Positions 47,614 through 62,030 are shown, numbered from the stretch's first letter. The stretch is DNA of 64,000 bases from Platycnemis pennipes (GCA_933228895.1 OW121849.1:41758354-41822353), one strand, 5' to 3'. A program made the numbers and translations. Notes: generated by a model from the letters alone, not told the origin.

Positions 47614-48800
47614 TCAAAATGTGATTGTGATATCATTTGATTGAAGTGTTAGCAAACTACATTTAAAATCTACGTCTCCCCTTCTGGGGACAATAGTTAC
47701 TTGAGTAATCGAGACTGAATAAGCAGTGCATAGTATGTACTTGATTTTTGCCAGATGGGGTAGTGCTTGAAGTTCAGCAAAACAGATGTTCCAAAGCCCC
47801 TTTTTTCTTTTCAATAAGCTTCAGATGGTTATCAATGTATTTTCTTCATTAATTAGGGTATTCAAAAATTCTTTTTCTGCCTCTGCTATGACTGCAGTGC
47901 CTTTGATGGAAATTCTAATTTTTTTCACAGGGGATAAAACCTGTAAAGCCTTCTCTATGACTTCTAATTTATTTTTTGATCTGGGTGTTGAAAACCACAG
48001 GTAACAACGTACATCCTTACACCCTAAGTAAATCTATATTTTTTCTTCATGAAGATTTGAGATGTTCTCCCGAAATGGAAATATCCATCTTACTGAAAAA
48101 TGGCATAGAAAGTCATTGATGGCAAGCGGTTTTTTAAGTGGCAAGAGTTTTTCAGCACAATGGGTTCTTCCTACTTCCATAAACATGCCAACAACAAATG
48201 AGTTCACAGGCCAAAAATGACGTTATTTTATCTTTCCAATTAGGGAGCATTTTAGAGTAGGGGTCATGCACATATGAATGATTTTATGGAAAAAATTCTT
48301 TTCCATGAATTTTTAAAAACTAGTTCCTGGTCTTCAGATCAGGTAAAGGGTGGGAAAGTAGAATTTTTTCATTCAGATATTTCGTTATGTGAATTTAGAG
48401 GATGATGAGTTTGTTTGAGATTACATTTACCTGTGATACTGTCTCATTTGCTCACTTAACACAGACTCCCATTAAAAAAATATCGCAACATTCTGGTTTG
48501 AGAGCCTTTGAAATTTGATGCATATGCATTGCAGTGGAATTTATAAGAAATGATTCTCCACTTTGATTTGATTTAGGATTGGAAAATGCAATCTTAGTGA
48601 TTGCTTTAACTCGAAACTTAACTCAATTTGTTTCTCAATATGCATATTCCTCAACTGAACTAGAATGTCGCAAGATTTTAGAATCATAAAAAATGAAATG
48701 CCACACGACTGCAGTTGTTTTTTTATGAATTTGACAATTGTTTTTTCTTCATTAAAACATAATTCCATGTGCGTATTGTTTATTTTGTTTCACAATATAT
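47614..48800 (-). pseudogene. hAT transposase relic
   Basis: The minus-strand frame near 47800-47640 encodes LWNICFAELQALPHLAK, then ILCTAYSVSITQVTI. These align in order with the hAT C-terminal dimerisation motif (W..N...FP.LA...L...ATSV.SER). Just upstream, AEAEKEFLNTLINEE fits the preceding linker. A stop separates them. 48541-48768 may be an earlier part. Strongly decayed. Confidence 0.45.
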
Positions 48801-49160
48801 TTCAACTTCCTCATAGGGTTCTGATTCCCATCAAGGAAAGGTACAGCAAGTAGAAATGTCCAATTTAAATGATATATTTAGCAGTCAGAGACACACACTA
48901 TGCAGCACGAGCTTATGTTCAAAACTTCATACTTTTTGATTCAAGAATCAACATGCTGTAATCAGTGTTCTCCTAAAAAAACATCCATAGACTGTACTTT
49001 AATTAAGAATAAAAAACACACTTCACAGTAATAAATACTGATTTACTCCAAAGTCACAATATAAATATACAATTTTTTTATTCTCTGAAAATAACACTTC
49101 CCACAATCATGTCAACCATTTTCTTTCAACACCTATGTGTGATGAGTGGCTGACACTCAC

Positions 49161-50084
49161 CTAATTCTTTCGGAACAATCTCATCAATGTTCTGCAAAGG
49201 CATAAATGGGATGCAAGATCAATAATGTAAGGGAAAGAAAACACCCACTGACCTCAGTCTGCAAATACATTATTATCACTTTTTTATATTTTAGGTTCTT
49301 TACATCTGTGCCAGTTATGCCTTCATTCTCTGAAAAGTTGAAGAATTTTTAGTTTACTCTCAAGGTTGCCTTCAACATTAGTTTGGCAGCCGGGTGTGCA
49401 GGAAATAACATTGGTCCCGGGCCAGGAGTCAAAACATCATCAAAATAGAATTACAGTTAATAAGCTGGCAATTTTTTCTAACTGCAGTGAGAAATGTATT
49501 ACAATACAATAACATTTACTGAAGGTTCCTTTTCCAGCAGAAATTTTCAATTACACTTTTGAAGATGTAAAAGTGTTATCCAAAATCATGATCCCTTGGT
49601 CCCACATAGCACAGTTGATGACGCCTTCCAAAACAGACAGTGATAGAGAATATGTATGTGGTCTCCATGGAAGTTTTATGCCTTTAGAAAACATTTCATA
49701 ACGTCAATGCAAAAACTTAAAGAAGCATAAATAACATCTCTGGAAGCAGGAATGGAATGAATTTTTGTACATAAAATGATTGAAAGTTTTTAAAAACGAG
49801 CTGAGCCATTGTCTACAATACTTTTCATCCATTTAAAGGGTGGCCATATAACCAATGAATGAAAAGAGTCACTTAGAATACATTATTCAAATGCCCAAGT
49901 GTTCTTCAACAAAGAGAGAGAGAAAAGGCAGCCATAACAACAGCCGAATGCAGACGTTACCACTGCAACCACAGCCCTGCTGACGGCCCTCTCTTACTTT
50001 CTCTCCCAAAAGTGCCTGCCATTCTTTTCCAACAGTCGCAATCATCTGTCTTGGAAACTCGGACGAATTCGTAAACTTCTTCAT
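49161..50084 (-). CDS. Possible first two exons of an unrecognised gene
   Basis: A GC-richer patch gives an ATG at 50084 and 29 codons (MKKFTNSSEFPRQMIATVGK, then EWQALLGEK), ending at a donor AAA|GTAAGA (exon end 49998). A 31-bp candidate exon, 49191-49161, has a good acceptor (CTTTGCAG) and donor (TTAG|GTGAGT). It continues in phase as NIDEIVPKEL. Upstream of the ATG lies CpG-containing sequence (50160-50215) that could be a promoter. It is not part of the E93 reading frame, which ends at 57331. No further exon was found to the left, where transposon relics begin. Could be chance. Confidence 0.3.
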
Positions 50085-50215
50085 ATAGACAGAAGTGACA
50101 AAAGCTATCGATTCAATTAAAAAATAATCGAATCTCAAGAATACTGGCAGATTTCAGTCTTTGCGAGTTCCGTGGCAGAGCCTATGGCCGGAAGTGGACT
50201 GGCAACAGAGTGAAA

Positions 50216-53200
50216 GCATGTCATGAGATCATGATTTCAAAGGCCAAAAGTCATACAGAAGTTCATCTTTTGTTCCAATCTCATACATGTTTCCATTAAC
50301 AACACGAAGAAAGCAACAAAAAACTTGTCAATCAAAAACACCACATAACTCTAATCTCTCTCATGCTTGTATATAATAATATAGTAAAACATAACTCAGT
50401 CCACACAAGCACAACATTGCACTTTTAAGTCAAACCTCTGTCATCACAACCAATATTAAAAACATCAACTTGGTACAGTTAGAATGATAAATTCTTGAAG
50501 CCACAGAAAGCGAGCGACCAAATCCTCACGTGTGCCACACAATAATTACAAAAGTTCTGTCTGTAGTTTGTTACACCGTCATCTCACCCGATCATTCTAG
50601 CCTCCTTTGAATTTCACAAATGCAGAGGCACCGAATGATATGCATTTCTAATTAGGGTGAAAGTTGGTGAGCCAGAGCAGTTAAGGAAGAACAAGAACTG
50701 GGAAAAAAGACTAGATTAGAGACATCACAAATCTTTAAAAGATACAAATTTTGATATGTCACATACAGGTATATAAAGAATAAAGGTACCTAAAATACAT
50801 TTTTTGCATTACTGTGGTGCACCACATATATGAATTTCTTCATTAAATATTGACAATTTTCAACTTGCTGCTGTCTTCCTCACCCAAGGCTTTGAGGAAG
50901 GAAGACATACAAATTTATGATTTCCTTTTTCAATAGTATGACTCAAGAAGAATTAAAAAAATTAAGTGTGCCTTCAGCATACAGCATATAATATATGAAT
51001 AGATATGAGTATGTATATAATTTATGTATAGAGATTTTTCATTTTAAGTCCAATGTATCATATATAAAAAAGAATTGTACACTCATGAAAAAAGGAAAAA
51101 AATATTCATAAGGTGTCACTGGTATAAACAGTGCCTATATTTGATTTTTTTTACCCTCCACAATATAGCAAGACAATGAATTTGAAGTCTGCACTTCTAT
51201 AACATTTTTTAAGCAATAAAAGGCAAGACACACTTTGGCATAAGTTTTGACTTTAAATTTCATCTAGGCTGTGAATCAGTTCTTAATTATTTAGAAGACC
51301 ATCACAAGTATCACCATTAAATATTAAATGCTCAAAAATTGTTATCTCTATCAACTCTCTGGCCAATCATAAACAATATTTTGTTTCATATTAAGTAATC
51401 AATATTGATTAACTGTATGTTGCTAACATTGATCGGCAAAAAAACCTTTTATAAACAAAGTTTCTTTCAAACATAGAGAACACCAAATTCTTATACTGAA
51501 AGTCAACATTACTGATTGTTTCAACTCTTTCAATCAAAATAAAGACATTAGAATATTCTAACAGTTCTGTGGCCTCTGTCTCTTTCTCTCTCAATAATGT
51601 GATTGACTGGAAATGGACAGCGGTTACCAGTTGAAACTAGTTGTAACAATGATGTAACCACGGGAAATCCACAGCCTTTAATCTCTTGTCAAAATATCAA
51701 AGGTCATTAATAGTGCATCACCAGGAATGGGGCACAGTGGAACAGATATCAAAACCATCTTCGTAACTAGACGAACCTCAGAGCACCAAATAATGAAATA
51801 TTTTTTTAAGCCATAGCTACAATCTTGGTGAATGCAGGTTAGTATGAGGAACCCTTAAACAGACTTTTCAATTCTCGAACATTTTTCCCTTTCTCTTTTT
51901 AAAATTCTACCAAAAGAGGCACAAGCACAGAATGATAACACAAGTCAGTCTTCGGTCACAGAGAGTTGAAACATTGCAAAAATACATGGGATGTAACCAC
52001 AATTTGCAAAAAAAGCAACAGAAATTCGTAGGGAACACTATGAGAAACACATTTTGGAATTATTTAAAGAAAGCCAGTAGAGGAAAGTGTTTTTGTTTGT
52101 GGTAAGGGTCAAAAATGCAGAGTGGGCCATCGTTAGAATAGCATCCAAAAAGCTCCATCATGACAGTTATTTCAATATGTTTTTTTTACTGATTCCTACC
52201 ATATACCTTCTCAGCATAACTCTTGTACTCAAAACACATGTGAGATTTTTTCTTACACAATCCCAAAAAAAATAAGTTTGGAATGAATTGTGTCACACTT
52301 GCAAAGGACATCAAATACACAAAAAATCTACTGCTCTGGGTTCCAAGTTTTAAATCTACTTTGTATTCCATCATGACAGTCAATGCAGAATTGTCCTATT
52401 GTTTAAACCTAGTCCATATGTCTAGTCATCACAGTGACTCGTACAATTATTCTTAGATACACTGTAAATTACTGTTGATACTATTGTATTGATTGTACAT
52501 AATGCAGCCTACGACTGTAACAGAATCTAAAATGCTTTAACCTTGAGATAATAATTTGCTATGAGCCCAGAGATTGTGGTAGGAGCAGTGAGAAACATGG
52601 GAGATGCCGGCAGACCAATAGACACTAAAAAGTTAATCCCAGAACAATGGAGGAAGGTGGCATGATAAGAATAGGGTCGCTTATTATTCATTATAGGGCA
52701 CACAATTCACAATGCTTTTCTAGGAAGAACAGGGCTAGGCCAGAACATGACATTTCTGTCAACAGAATTTGTCTGCAGCACCATTTACCCTATGTCCCAA
52801 ATGCAACACCTACCTCCCCATAAACCTCTGAAACAGAATCTAGAGTAGAGAAAACTTTCCTAAACTGCATTACTGTGAAAACTGTAGTAATAGTGGTAAA
52901 ATTCCTTAGTAATGTAACAATAAAAGAAGTACTGTAAGATACTGCACAATCTGTTGGCTTCTTTTTTCACGTTTTTGGTCCCAACACCATCATGTGTCAT
53001 TCCACAAGACTCAGTGTTACTCATGAGATATATGTGGGACAAGAGATGTAAATTCAATTCATTAGAGCAATCATTATAAGATATAAATAGATATTATAAG
53101 TCAGCTGAAATGGTTAGATATGTCTGTCCAATGCAAGTGTGAACCATGGAATGGTGAAATATCAATTGTAACACTGTATTCAGACTGTACTGTGTTTTTG

Positions 53201-56200
53201 TAACAATGGAGTATACAACAATCAGTGAGAAAAAAATATTTACAATTGCCATCTTTTGGAGATGGTCTTACTACAACTGTCACATAAAAAAATGCAGAGA
53301 AAAAGAAAGTGAGACAGGAAATGGGGGAGATGGAAGCTTAAAGTGACATATTTCATGACCAGAAACTACAGGCATCAACTCAGGGCAGCATTTGTTTTGC
53401 ACTGTTCTCAGCACAAAGTTTAACATTTATATGAGCTGACTTCAAGCTCACCCCTCACCAAGGAATATACACGAAATATGTTAAAAATTTGTGGATGAGG
53501 AACTGTACTAAGTATGTAACAAAATAAAACAAAAATGCACATATTACTAGTCCCATGACAACAAGTACAATGATTCATGACTGTGTTGAAAGAAAGGGGG
53601 TGAAAAGTTTTAGTGGGAAATGGGGGACAGCAATTGATAAAGATTTAAAGGTCTGCTTTAACATATTATATGAGCTACACGCACTCACCCCCGTCAGTTG
53701 TAAAAAAGTAACTATAATTACAAAATCAACTCTTAAAAATAGAGATTGAACCACAGATACAAACTGAACATGAAAATATTTAACAGCAGCATTATGTAGG
53801 AAAATTAAGGCAAAACATTTCTATTATACAATTTTTCCCTACATAACACCTTTTTCAAGAGGAAATAAAAAGATAATTACAAACTATTTAACATTTCTCT
53901 TGGTAATAATGGCAGCAGTTATTTGACCACTAAATTAATTACATAACGCATGGTCTAATGTTATAAATTTAAAAGTTTCATGCAAAGGCTTCAATGAACA
54001 AATGCAGCATATGCATTTCATAATGAAACAAACAAGCTATACACTTCTTCGAATGAAAATGAATAGCATTTGTCATAATAGTGTGACTGGTACATTTGAA
54101 GACATGATCAACTAAACTATACAATAGAACATTATAGCCAGGTCACAAAAACAACTCATGCTGGTTAATAAAATACAATGTACATTACCTCATAATGAGA
54201 AATGATAAAATAACAAACACTTTTACTGGGGGGTGAAGAACCACTGCAGCTTGCATTCGCTGTTTTTCTACACAATAAGTAACAACTCTGTACAAAATTT
54301 GACAAATGTTTCCCAGAAAAAAATGCAGAGTAATTATCAGTAGCATACAAAATATTCCTATTATTATTGAATACTTGTGTTTACATGTAATTAAGTTTAT
54401 ATCCATATGTGTCTGCGTATACAGATGTGTGTGCCGGTTCTATGAATGTTTATAGTAAACTACCGATTATACTGTATTGAATGGATGACAACTAAGATAT
54501 ACCTTGTTGCTACTGAATCTACTTTTTGCCTGTCTACTTTTGTATTGTGAAAAATTGGAGTACATGTGAATAAGCAGCTGAGTGCTGTAAATAGTCTGAA
54601 ACTGAAACCTTGATAACAGCCCTAGCATTTGAAAATTTTGTACAGAGATGCATAACAGTTTACAGAGCCTTTTCAGCAGGAAATTGCCCTTGGAGAAAAA
54701 TTCTCTTTGTAAGAAGTCTGGCAAAAGAAAAGGATAAAACTGGTTTTCACACGACACTTCACTAAAATATCACAGCCCTCTCTCTCCTAGTAGAGAAATA
54801 TATATTATATGTATATATATATATATATTTATATAGATTTCACATCAGCCCTTTTTCTTTTTCCCTAACATATTCGAATGCACTATATATACGCCTATAT
54901 ATAGCTGCGTCAGAATTATACCAAAAATAACAGAAACCGGAGAAAGAGAGTAAAAAGAGTTAATATGGCTCTTAATGATTTTCAAATCTTTTTCACAATA
55001 ATAAATTGTAGATTTTTGTGTGTCCACATTTTGGTTAACATAAACTGGTATTCCCTTTTCCCACCTACCTATGCTAGCTCTTTTAAAATTTCTTACCAAA
55101 ATATCACGCACATAAAACAACAACAAAGTGAAAACAAATTACATCTGTACATCTCAAACATGATTGAAAAAAAAGTTTAACATCACTTTATCTCAGCATT
55201 GCACTAACGAGTTTGTTTCCCCTTTCTCTCTAACCTGACTCACTCAATCATGTATGCACATGGCTCATACAAACACTGCTTAAAGTCATACACTGAATGG
55301 AGAGAATGGCAAGAGAAAAAATTAATGTCTTTTCCACTCATCACCACACCTCCATTCTCAAATTCAGAACATATCCTCTCACTCTTTCCGCAACTCTCTC
55401 TCTCTCTTTCATGCACTGCCACATACTCACATTTAAGAACACGCACAAGCATGCATACACACTTATCGTAAGACCTATTTAACACACAAGTGATCTTGGC
55501 TGAGATCTGGATTCCTTAACTGTTAAATATCTGGCACATTGTGGAATGTTCCTGTAGGTCATTATATATTAGAAAGAACAATGGGAAGGGGCCAGTTATA
55601 GGAAAGATGGGAGGGTAAGAGAGAATATTCCAAAAGTAGCAGTGCCCAGAGCCTCAGTTTCGTAAAAATGTGCAAATTTTGAAATGATCACTAGTTGGAT
55701 CAGAAGAACATTTAACATACGAATCCCATTATTTCTGGGACAAATGCCAACAATCATTAAAGATCCATGTAAAAACACCCATCTCAATTCATACCTCACT
55801 GCCTGATGAGAAGTACACTAGAACCAGATTTCAATTTGATATGAATATAGCTAGTTAATATAAAAAGGCCACATTTGGGGCTAAAAGAGGAAAGGCATTT
55901 AAATGGGTTGCCTTTTGGATATCCTTTTTTGGAGAATGGTTAGGATTAGAGCCTGCAGGAAGGGTCACTACATGGGCATCTGAGTGTTGCTATGGGTGAT
56001 TAAGGCGTCGTGAAAACACAAGCAGTTAAACACCAAAAAGACTCAAGGTAAGATTTTTTTGCAGTTTTTCAAAGAAAAAATTCTCTTACCATACCCATAG
56101 CAGCACCAGTAGCCCATGTTGAGTCAGCAAAATGGAAAATAAATACAATAATCATGTTAATTTGGAGAGGGCCAATCCAATTTTATGAAGTGGCAATTAA

Positions 56201-57330
56201 TTTTTTGCTTTTCCTTTCTTCCATTTTGTAGTTAGAGTCACTTCCAAATCAGAAGTTGCTGATGTTTTCTGTTGCTTGTTGTTGTAGGTAGAGATGGTGG
56301 TAATGGTAGTTGTGGTGGTTGATTGGTTCATAGGTCAGTCGGTAAGTAAGTAAGGGTGAATGGATAGATGGTTGGTTGGTGTGGGATGTTGCGTGTAATT
56401 TGGTTCTTGAAAATGCTGTTTGTTCCCCCTTCAGTTTATCCTCTTCCTTCAGAGCATGAATGTCATGTCGGCCACATGAGGCCACACCAAACTAATTGCA
56501 CTTCATTATGTCGTGAACAAAATCCTAACTATATAGCCTATATTGATAGAGAAAATATACATTCACAAAATTTGGCTTCATCACAGACAGTTCTTGGCAT
56601 CCCAAGAATATTTTTTCCAAATCAAAGCAGTCTATCTTGTTGTGAAAGACAGTCTTTCCAATAACTGGGCTTTAAATCTTATATTAATGTATATATATAT
56701 TTATATATCTCATTTTTATATCTGATCCTTTTCTTAAACTATGCATGCCAAATAACTTCTCACATGTACACATGCTTGCATACGATAACAAACAAACACC
56801 AACATACAGGCACTCACGCTTCCATGCAAGCAGCCTTCATTAGAGTACGGTGTCAAAAATGTCCACCCAATATTTTAGAAAATTAAATTAAGAAAAGTTA
56901 CAACAGAAAATGCCATCAAGTTAAAACTGCTTTGACAAATATCTCTTGGGAAACCTCACCACAGAAAATTCAAGTTGGCTTTTTTGTAAAAAGTTTCCCC
57001 AAGTATATACAGCTGTTTTTCTCTCCTATATCATCACAATATTAAAAAGTCTCTTCAAACAGTTCGGTCAAACTTATGATTTACATACCTTTGGCAACAT
57101 CGGGATTGTCAACCTCAAAGAGAGAAAAAACACGACATTAAAATATGCAAAAAGCATTTCTCTCACGGGGAAAATGGTTCAAGGAAATTTTTGTGTGAAA
57201 AATACCACCAAAAAACTACATACAACACTTACAAATCAGTACAGCAAGGTGAAAAATGCACACCTTCATGTTTGTTGTCATCGCATTTTTTTGTCGTATT
57301 CCTAAAGTCAGCTAATGAACAATAGAAGTA
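50216..57330 (-). other. Long AT-rich flank of E93, partly its 3' UTR
   Basis: About 7 kb with no supported exon on either strand. The part adjacent to 57330 must be E93 3' UTR, but I cannot set the poly(A) site. It contains a TA-rich microsatellite (54796-54835) and C/T-rich patches. The 60-100 codon frames here look random. Confidence 0.4.
54796..54835. repeat. TA-rich microsatellite
   Basis: A run of TATATA repeats interrupted by single bases. Confidence 0.7.
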
Positions 57331-60135
57331 TCAGTCGACATTTGATTTGGTATTTTCCTCATTTTTAATTTCCTCCCTTACCTCAGGAGGAGGACTGGCA
57401 GATTCTTTTACTCCTTCTTCAGACACTTCAAGACTTGTCTCAGACTTTATATCCTCACTTTGTAATGTTTCTCCTACCGGGATATCTGAGCTTCCGTCAG
57501 ATAACTTGCGGGCAGTTTGCGCATCTACCATCACCTCCATATCTCCCAATTCCAAATCCACAACACTATGATCAGCATTTTCAGTCACTGGACAAGAAAC
57601 ACAGTCATCACCACCATCTTTGGCTGCTGATCCATCCATTTTATCACAGGCACTTTTCAAACTACATTTTGAATCTGATATTTCCTCCATATTGTGTCTG
57701 TCATCAGTCAAAGTTTTCTTCTCTTCCACTTCCACTTCAGTAGGCTCCACTACTGCACCATCATCCTTCTGCACTTTGCCCTCGTCATCCGAGAGCACTG
57801 TGGATAAGTCCACCACAGCCTCACCAGTTGGCTGCTGGGGTGCAGGAGGGGGAGGGGGGGACCTGGGTGGCGAGCGGGATAGTGTGCCGACACGACTGTT
57901 ACGGCATAGCTGGTCCAACAGCGTCACATTTGACATCCCCTCTGGTGCCAGCCTTCCTCCACTCATCAAACCCCCGCCAATGCTCCCCCCAGCACTCTCC
58001 CCACCCGGGATGCCCATCTCCAATCTCGATCGTATGAGGCCATCGAGGAAACTTCCTGCCGTGGCAATAGTATTCGCACTGTTGCCCATGCCTACTCCCA
58101 TCCCACCCGTGGAACCTGGGGCGCCAGGTCGTCCAGCCACGGCAGCTGCCACCGCTGCACCCCCTGTCGCATCTGCCTGCAGCATCTGCATCATGGCTGA
58201 GGCGAAGATTTGCTCCCGTGATATATCGATGGGTAGGTGGGGGTGGAATGCAGCGGCGGCGGCTGCTGATGGGGGCCAGAAGGGGAAAGCTGCGGCGCTC
58301 GGGTGGGGGGCAGTGGCGGGGTATGAGATGGAGGATGGGGAGGAGGATGAGGGGGATGGGGAGGCAGGCAATGCAGACGGGTTGCCCTCGAATGGAGACC
58401 TCATTTTGAGGCCACCATTCGGGGGGAGGAGAGAGAGGGGTGGACCGCAGTGAGGACTACCAAATGTCTGCGGCACCTTAGATTTGACGTGCTGCAAGGC
58501 TGAACTCAGGGAAGGCTTGGTGATTTTGTCGGGCCCAATGCCAATGCCCACCTTCCTCTCACCCATGTCGGCCGATGACGAATAGTTTGGATGAGACATC
58601 TGCTGCTGCTGTTTGCTCCCCAATAGGCTGTGCTGTTGGTTCTTGGGCTCTCTCTTGCGAGGTCTCATGAGATGCCTTTCCTTGACCTTATATTCGAGCG
58701 TCGAGTGAGGCACACCATAATAGGAACCAGCCCTGTGGACACTCATCTCTCCCCTCTGCACAGCTCTGACTGCCTCCACCAAGCTATCTCGATCATAGTT
58801 CCTGTATTTCCCTCTCTTGGGGCGTGTTCCTTTACCACCTGTCACGTTTGTGCCAGTTGTGCATGTAGTCGTTGTTGTAGAGGCAGTTGAAGTTGCTGAG
58901 GCGGTTTTCGCAGTGGACACTTTGGAAGTGTCGCAAGCCATATTTTGGCTGCAACCGACATCACTACCATACCTCCCTCTTTTTGTATCCTGGAATACGT
59001 TCCCCGCCCTCTTCTCTGCACTTGATACCACTGGGTCAACCATACCAAACCTTTGGCTAACCATTGCACGAGCCATTAGTTCTCTGGGCCCCAGTGCCCT
59101 CAAGCCCCCCACACTGATGGCTGGTGACGGGATGGGAGAACTGGATTCACTACCAACTTCAGCACAAATTGGACCACCACCAGAGGCTACAGATTGACTA
59201 GACTCTTCCCCGGCCACCCCATTCTTGGTTGGCTTGTAGGACGGAATTTTCAGTATCACATTAGGAGCAGGGCTAGTCACAGATGCCTCACGGCTTCCCT
59301 CCTCCTCCTGTACAACACTCCCTTCGGCCATCTCGGCTGGCTCCCCACTGCTGTCTGTGCTCTTTCCCACCATCGTCGACATCTCGCCTTCATCCCGCTC
59401 AAGTCCACAGGTGTTGCCACTGCCCCCCTCCAGCCCATCCCGATGGTACCCATTCACCCTACCGCCTGCCTCCCTCTCCATTGCCATCCGCCTCATGAGT
59501 TCCGGGAGATGGACTGGATGCCTCAGACCACCCCTCTTCTTGATTGAATCCATGCCCGGGCTAGAGGTGCCCTCCTGCCTACTCGGCCCATCCCCACCAA
59601 ACACGCCACTGCTGGCGAACATGTTCGCTATGTACGGGGCCAGGGCAGATTTGTCCAACAGGTCTGGGGAAGAGAACATGTCAAAGGGGTTGCTGCCTGC
59701 ACCCATCCCACTTCCCCTGTTGCCTGGACCGCCTTGGAGGAGCTGTCGCAGCGAATCCGTCGTGGTCAGCCCATCCAGCCCAGAGTAACGCACAAGATCA
59801 TCCATTGAGAGTGAAACTTTCCTACCTTCAGCTTCTTCTCCGTCGACAATCCTCCTCATGGGTTCATCCTCGTTCCCGTCTTCCTGCCCCTCGGCTCCCT
59901 CACCTTTGATACGTCCAGATCCCACCATCACCACCTCACTTTCCTCCTCCTCCTCTTCCTCCAGTCCCCGTGATCCTCTCATCTCCATTCCGAGTCCAGG
60001 ATTGTGGGTGAGGGCAGCTGCAGCTGTAGAAAAGTAGCCACCCCTGGGTCCTGTCATTCCTCTGCCACCCCTTGGACCTGGACCACCCAGACCACCTGTA
60101 TGGTTCCTCTCTCGCTCCATTGCCAGCTTATACAC
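57331..60135 (-). CDS. Eip93F (E93): Ecdysone-induced protein 93F / Mblk-1, last coding exon
   Basis: A single 2805-bp exon, entered in phase 0 after CCTTAG and closed by a stop at 57331, encodes 934 residues. The defining feature is the Pipsqueak-type HTH (about residues 440-495: [20 protein letters not shown], then [15 protein letters not shown] and RPRKREPK), the DNA-binding domain of E93/Mblk-1 and vertebrate LCOR. Other features are an LxxLL box (LRQLL, 129-133), ILKIPSYKP (294-302), a Thr/Ala stretch before the HTH, Ala/Pro/Ser-rich tracts (590-670), a Pro run (759-766), VVDLS (774-778) resembling a CtBP-binding motif, and an acidic C-terminus. E93 specifies adult fate downstream of ecdysone. 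That is family knowledge. The exon starts with GTG-TAT (Val-Tyr), not an ATG, so upstream exons exist. One weak 42-bp candidate is at 62031-62072. High GC makes long antisense frames, which are not genes. Confidence 0.93.
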   Translation of the reverse strand: MYKLAMERERNHTGGLGGPGPRGGRGMTGPRGGYFSTAAAALTHNPGLGMEMRGSRGLEEEEEEESEVVMVGSGRIKGEGAEGQEDGNEDEPMRRIVDGEEAEGRKVSLSMDDLVRYSGLDGLTTTDSLRQLLQGGPGNRGSGMGAGSNPFDMFSSPDLLDKSALAPYIANMFASSGVFGGDGPSRQEGTSSPGMDSIKKRGGLRHPVHLPELMRRMAMEREAGGRVNGYHRDGLEGGSGNTCGLERDEGEMSTMVGKSTDSSGEPAEMAEGSVVQEEEGSREASVTSPAPNVILKIPSYKPTKNGVAGEESSQSVASGGGPICAEVGSESSSPIPSPAISVGGLRALGPRELMARAMVSQRFGMVDPVVSSAEKRAGNVFQDTKRGRYGSDVGCSQNMACDTSKVSTAKTASATSTASTTTTTCTTGTNVTGGKGTRPKRGKYRNYDRDSLVEAVRAVQRGEMSVHRAGSYYGVPHSTLEYKVKERHLMRPRKREPKNQQHSLLGSKQQQQMSHPNYSSSADMGERKVGIGIGPDKITKPSLSSALQHVKSKVPQTFGSPHCGPPLSLLPPNGGLKMRSPFEGNPSALPASPSPSSSSPSSISYPATAPHPSAAAFPFWPPSAAAAAAFHPHLPIDISREQIFASAMMQMLQADATGGAAVAAAVAGRPGAPGSTGGMGVGMGNSANTIATAGSFLDGLIRSRLEMGIPGGESAGGSIGGGLMSGGRLAPEGMSNVTLLDQLCRNSRVGTLSRSPPRSPPPPPAPQQPTGEAVVDLSTVLSDDEGKVQKDDGAVVEPTEVEVEEKKTLTDDRHNMEEISDSKCSLKSACDKMDGSAAKDGGDDCVSCPVTENADHSVVDLELGDMEVMVDAQTARKLSDGSSDIPVGETLQSEDIKSETSLEVSEEGVKESASPPPEVREEIKNEENTKSNVD

Positions 60136-62030
60136 CTAAGGAAAAAAAAGATGATCAAATTAATAAATGTGATATCACTAATAAATTAGAAATCATGCAA
60201 AATTGTTGCCAGCCACCAAATGCTCATCATCATCATCATCGCATCTCCAACAAATACTATTGGAAGGAAATTAGAACTAGAGTATTGCTGGAGTACCAGA
60301 GTTTTGACCGTCAAGATTTAAGAGTAAACACATTGTAACCACCAACCAGTAACCACACTGAGGATATCTCTAATGTATTGACAAAACCGAACAAAATTGA
60401 AGAATAAATAGTTTAAGTAATAATTTATGTTAACAATGGAATATAAATGGAACATTTTTTAACAAACTTATCATAAGATTTGACTGGATTCATCAGAAAT
60501 ATCTTAAAATGCAATTTGGAAGGTGAAATGACTTTTTTTTAAGAAATGATTTTTTGTGTCTTAAGCAGAGCAATGGGATTACAAAATATGAGCCAAGGTA
60601 CAAAAATCAAAGAAAAAATCCAATCATTCCCATGAATTTAGGCCAGGATTATTTTTTTTAATGTGATAGTGATTGAGCACTGAATGGTATTGGTGTTGAA
60701 ACTGACATAATAGCCAACATGCATTTTAAATACAGCATAGTTAAGTAAATCATGCACATAATATTTTGGGGAAAATATAGCAGCAAATTTTGGATTTTCT
60801 CACAAAGATTCAAATCTCCATCCACACACACACCAAGACTCTCATTCAAAGATCATTTTCATTTTGATAATTAGTGATTCTTTTCATTAATGATAATTAT
60901 TCAAAGTTTGAGGAAAAACTATGACGAGTATTGGAGGGGGATGTCCATCACCGTTAATTGTCCCACTACATCAGAAAAAGTAATCATGCATTTAAAACAC
61001 AAACTTTTGGGAAAGCTGGGTTAGTACATATGTGGCCATCTAAAAGTCTTTCCATGCTTCCAGTGGGGGTTTCATCAATTTATTTTTGCCAGTGTAATTA
61101 CTAGCTACACTGTTCAACCCAAAGGTTGGTCTAGATTGTGTGGGCAGAGTTCATCATGTATTTTATCTCATGGTATGTGAAATTCACACATCTGCGTAGG
61201 TGGAGGTGAGAAAAGGTGGGGGGGAAGGGGTAATTCCTTTCCATGTACCACCTTTGGATTCCCAAAGTAATCTAGCTCACATAAAATTACACAGTTGGGA
61301 TTTGGATTCGCAAAGTAATCTAGCTCACATAAAATCACACAGTTGGGATTTAGCTGAACATTTTCAATATCCAGAGACCTCCATGATTTGAAACAAGAGA
61401 ACTGTGAGTAATTGATGTACACATAACTTGCGTTCTGAGAACTTTTGAGTAGAATTTGTTTGTACATCAAGATACTTTAGACCAGGCATCATGCACTGTA
61501 TTTAGCTTATGACATACAATACTAAATGTCTACTTCCACATTTTCTCATGCATTTCATGTAATTTTTACTCTTTCACTCCCATTGTTACACTTGTCTTCC
61601 AATTCTGACACACTTTCAAGTTTGAGATGGATTTAAATCAGTCTCTATGCTTGAATTCTTAAGCATTGTAACAGTAGTTGCAATGGCTATATGAATAGCA
61701 GCTGCAATGGCCATATGCTGCAGTTGTTTTTGAAATTCTGGCACAATTCTGTTCTTTATTCTGTGGAAATTCTGTTTTTATTTTGCACCCACAAATGCAC
61801 GATCGTATTTTTGTAAGTTGAAAGTTTGTACCCCCAGCACTTACTGTACTTAGAACTGCTGTACAATGCTATCTCCCAGTGCATTGACACACTTACAATG
61901 ATAAAGTAAGCCTCACAAATTCTTGAATATGATTTTATACAGATAACACTTTAACAAATTGTGCTCTTGTTTTTATGATGTGGCAATAACCTCTCAATTA
62001 GTATTTTATTTTTTAAGTTTCAAAACTTAC
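60136..62030 (-). other. E93 intron
   Basis: AT-rich sequence upstream of the last E93 exon. A 30-bp word with CTAGCTCACATAAAAT is tandemly duplicated at 61270-61340. Nothing else recognised. Confidence 0.45.

Noticed and set aside
57620..58453. 277-codon plus-strand open frame, and several others opposite E93
   Set aside because: They lie exactly antisense to the long GC-rich E93 exon and consist of low-complexity mirror peptides. They are shadows of the real frame.
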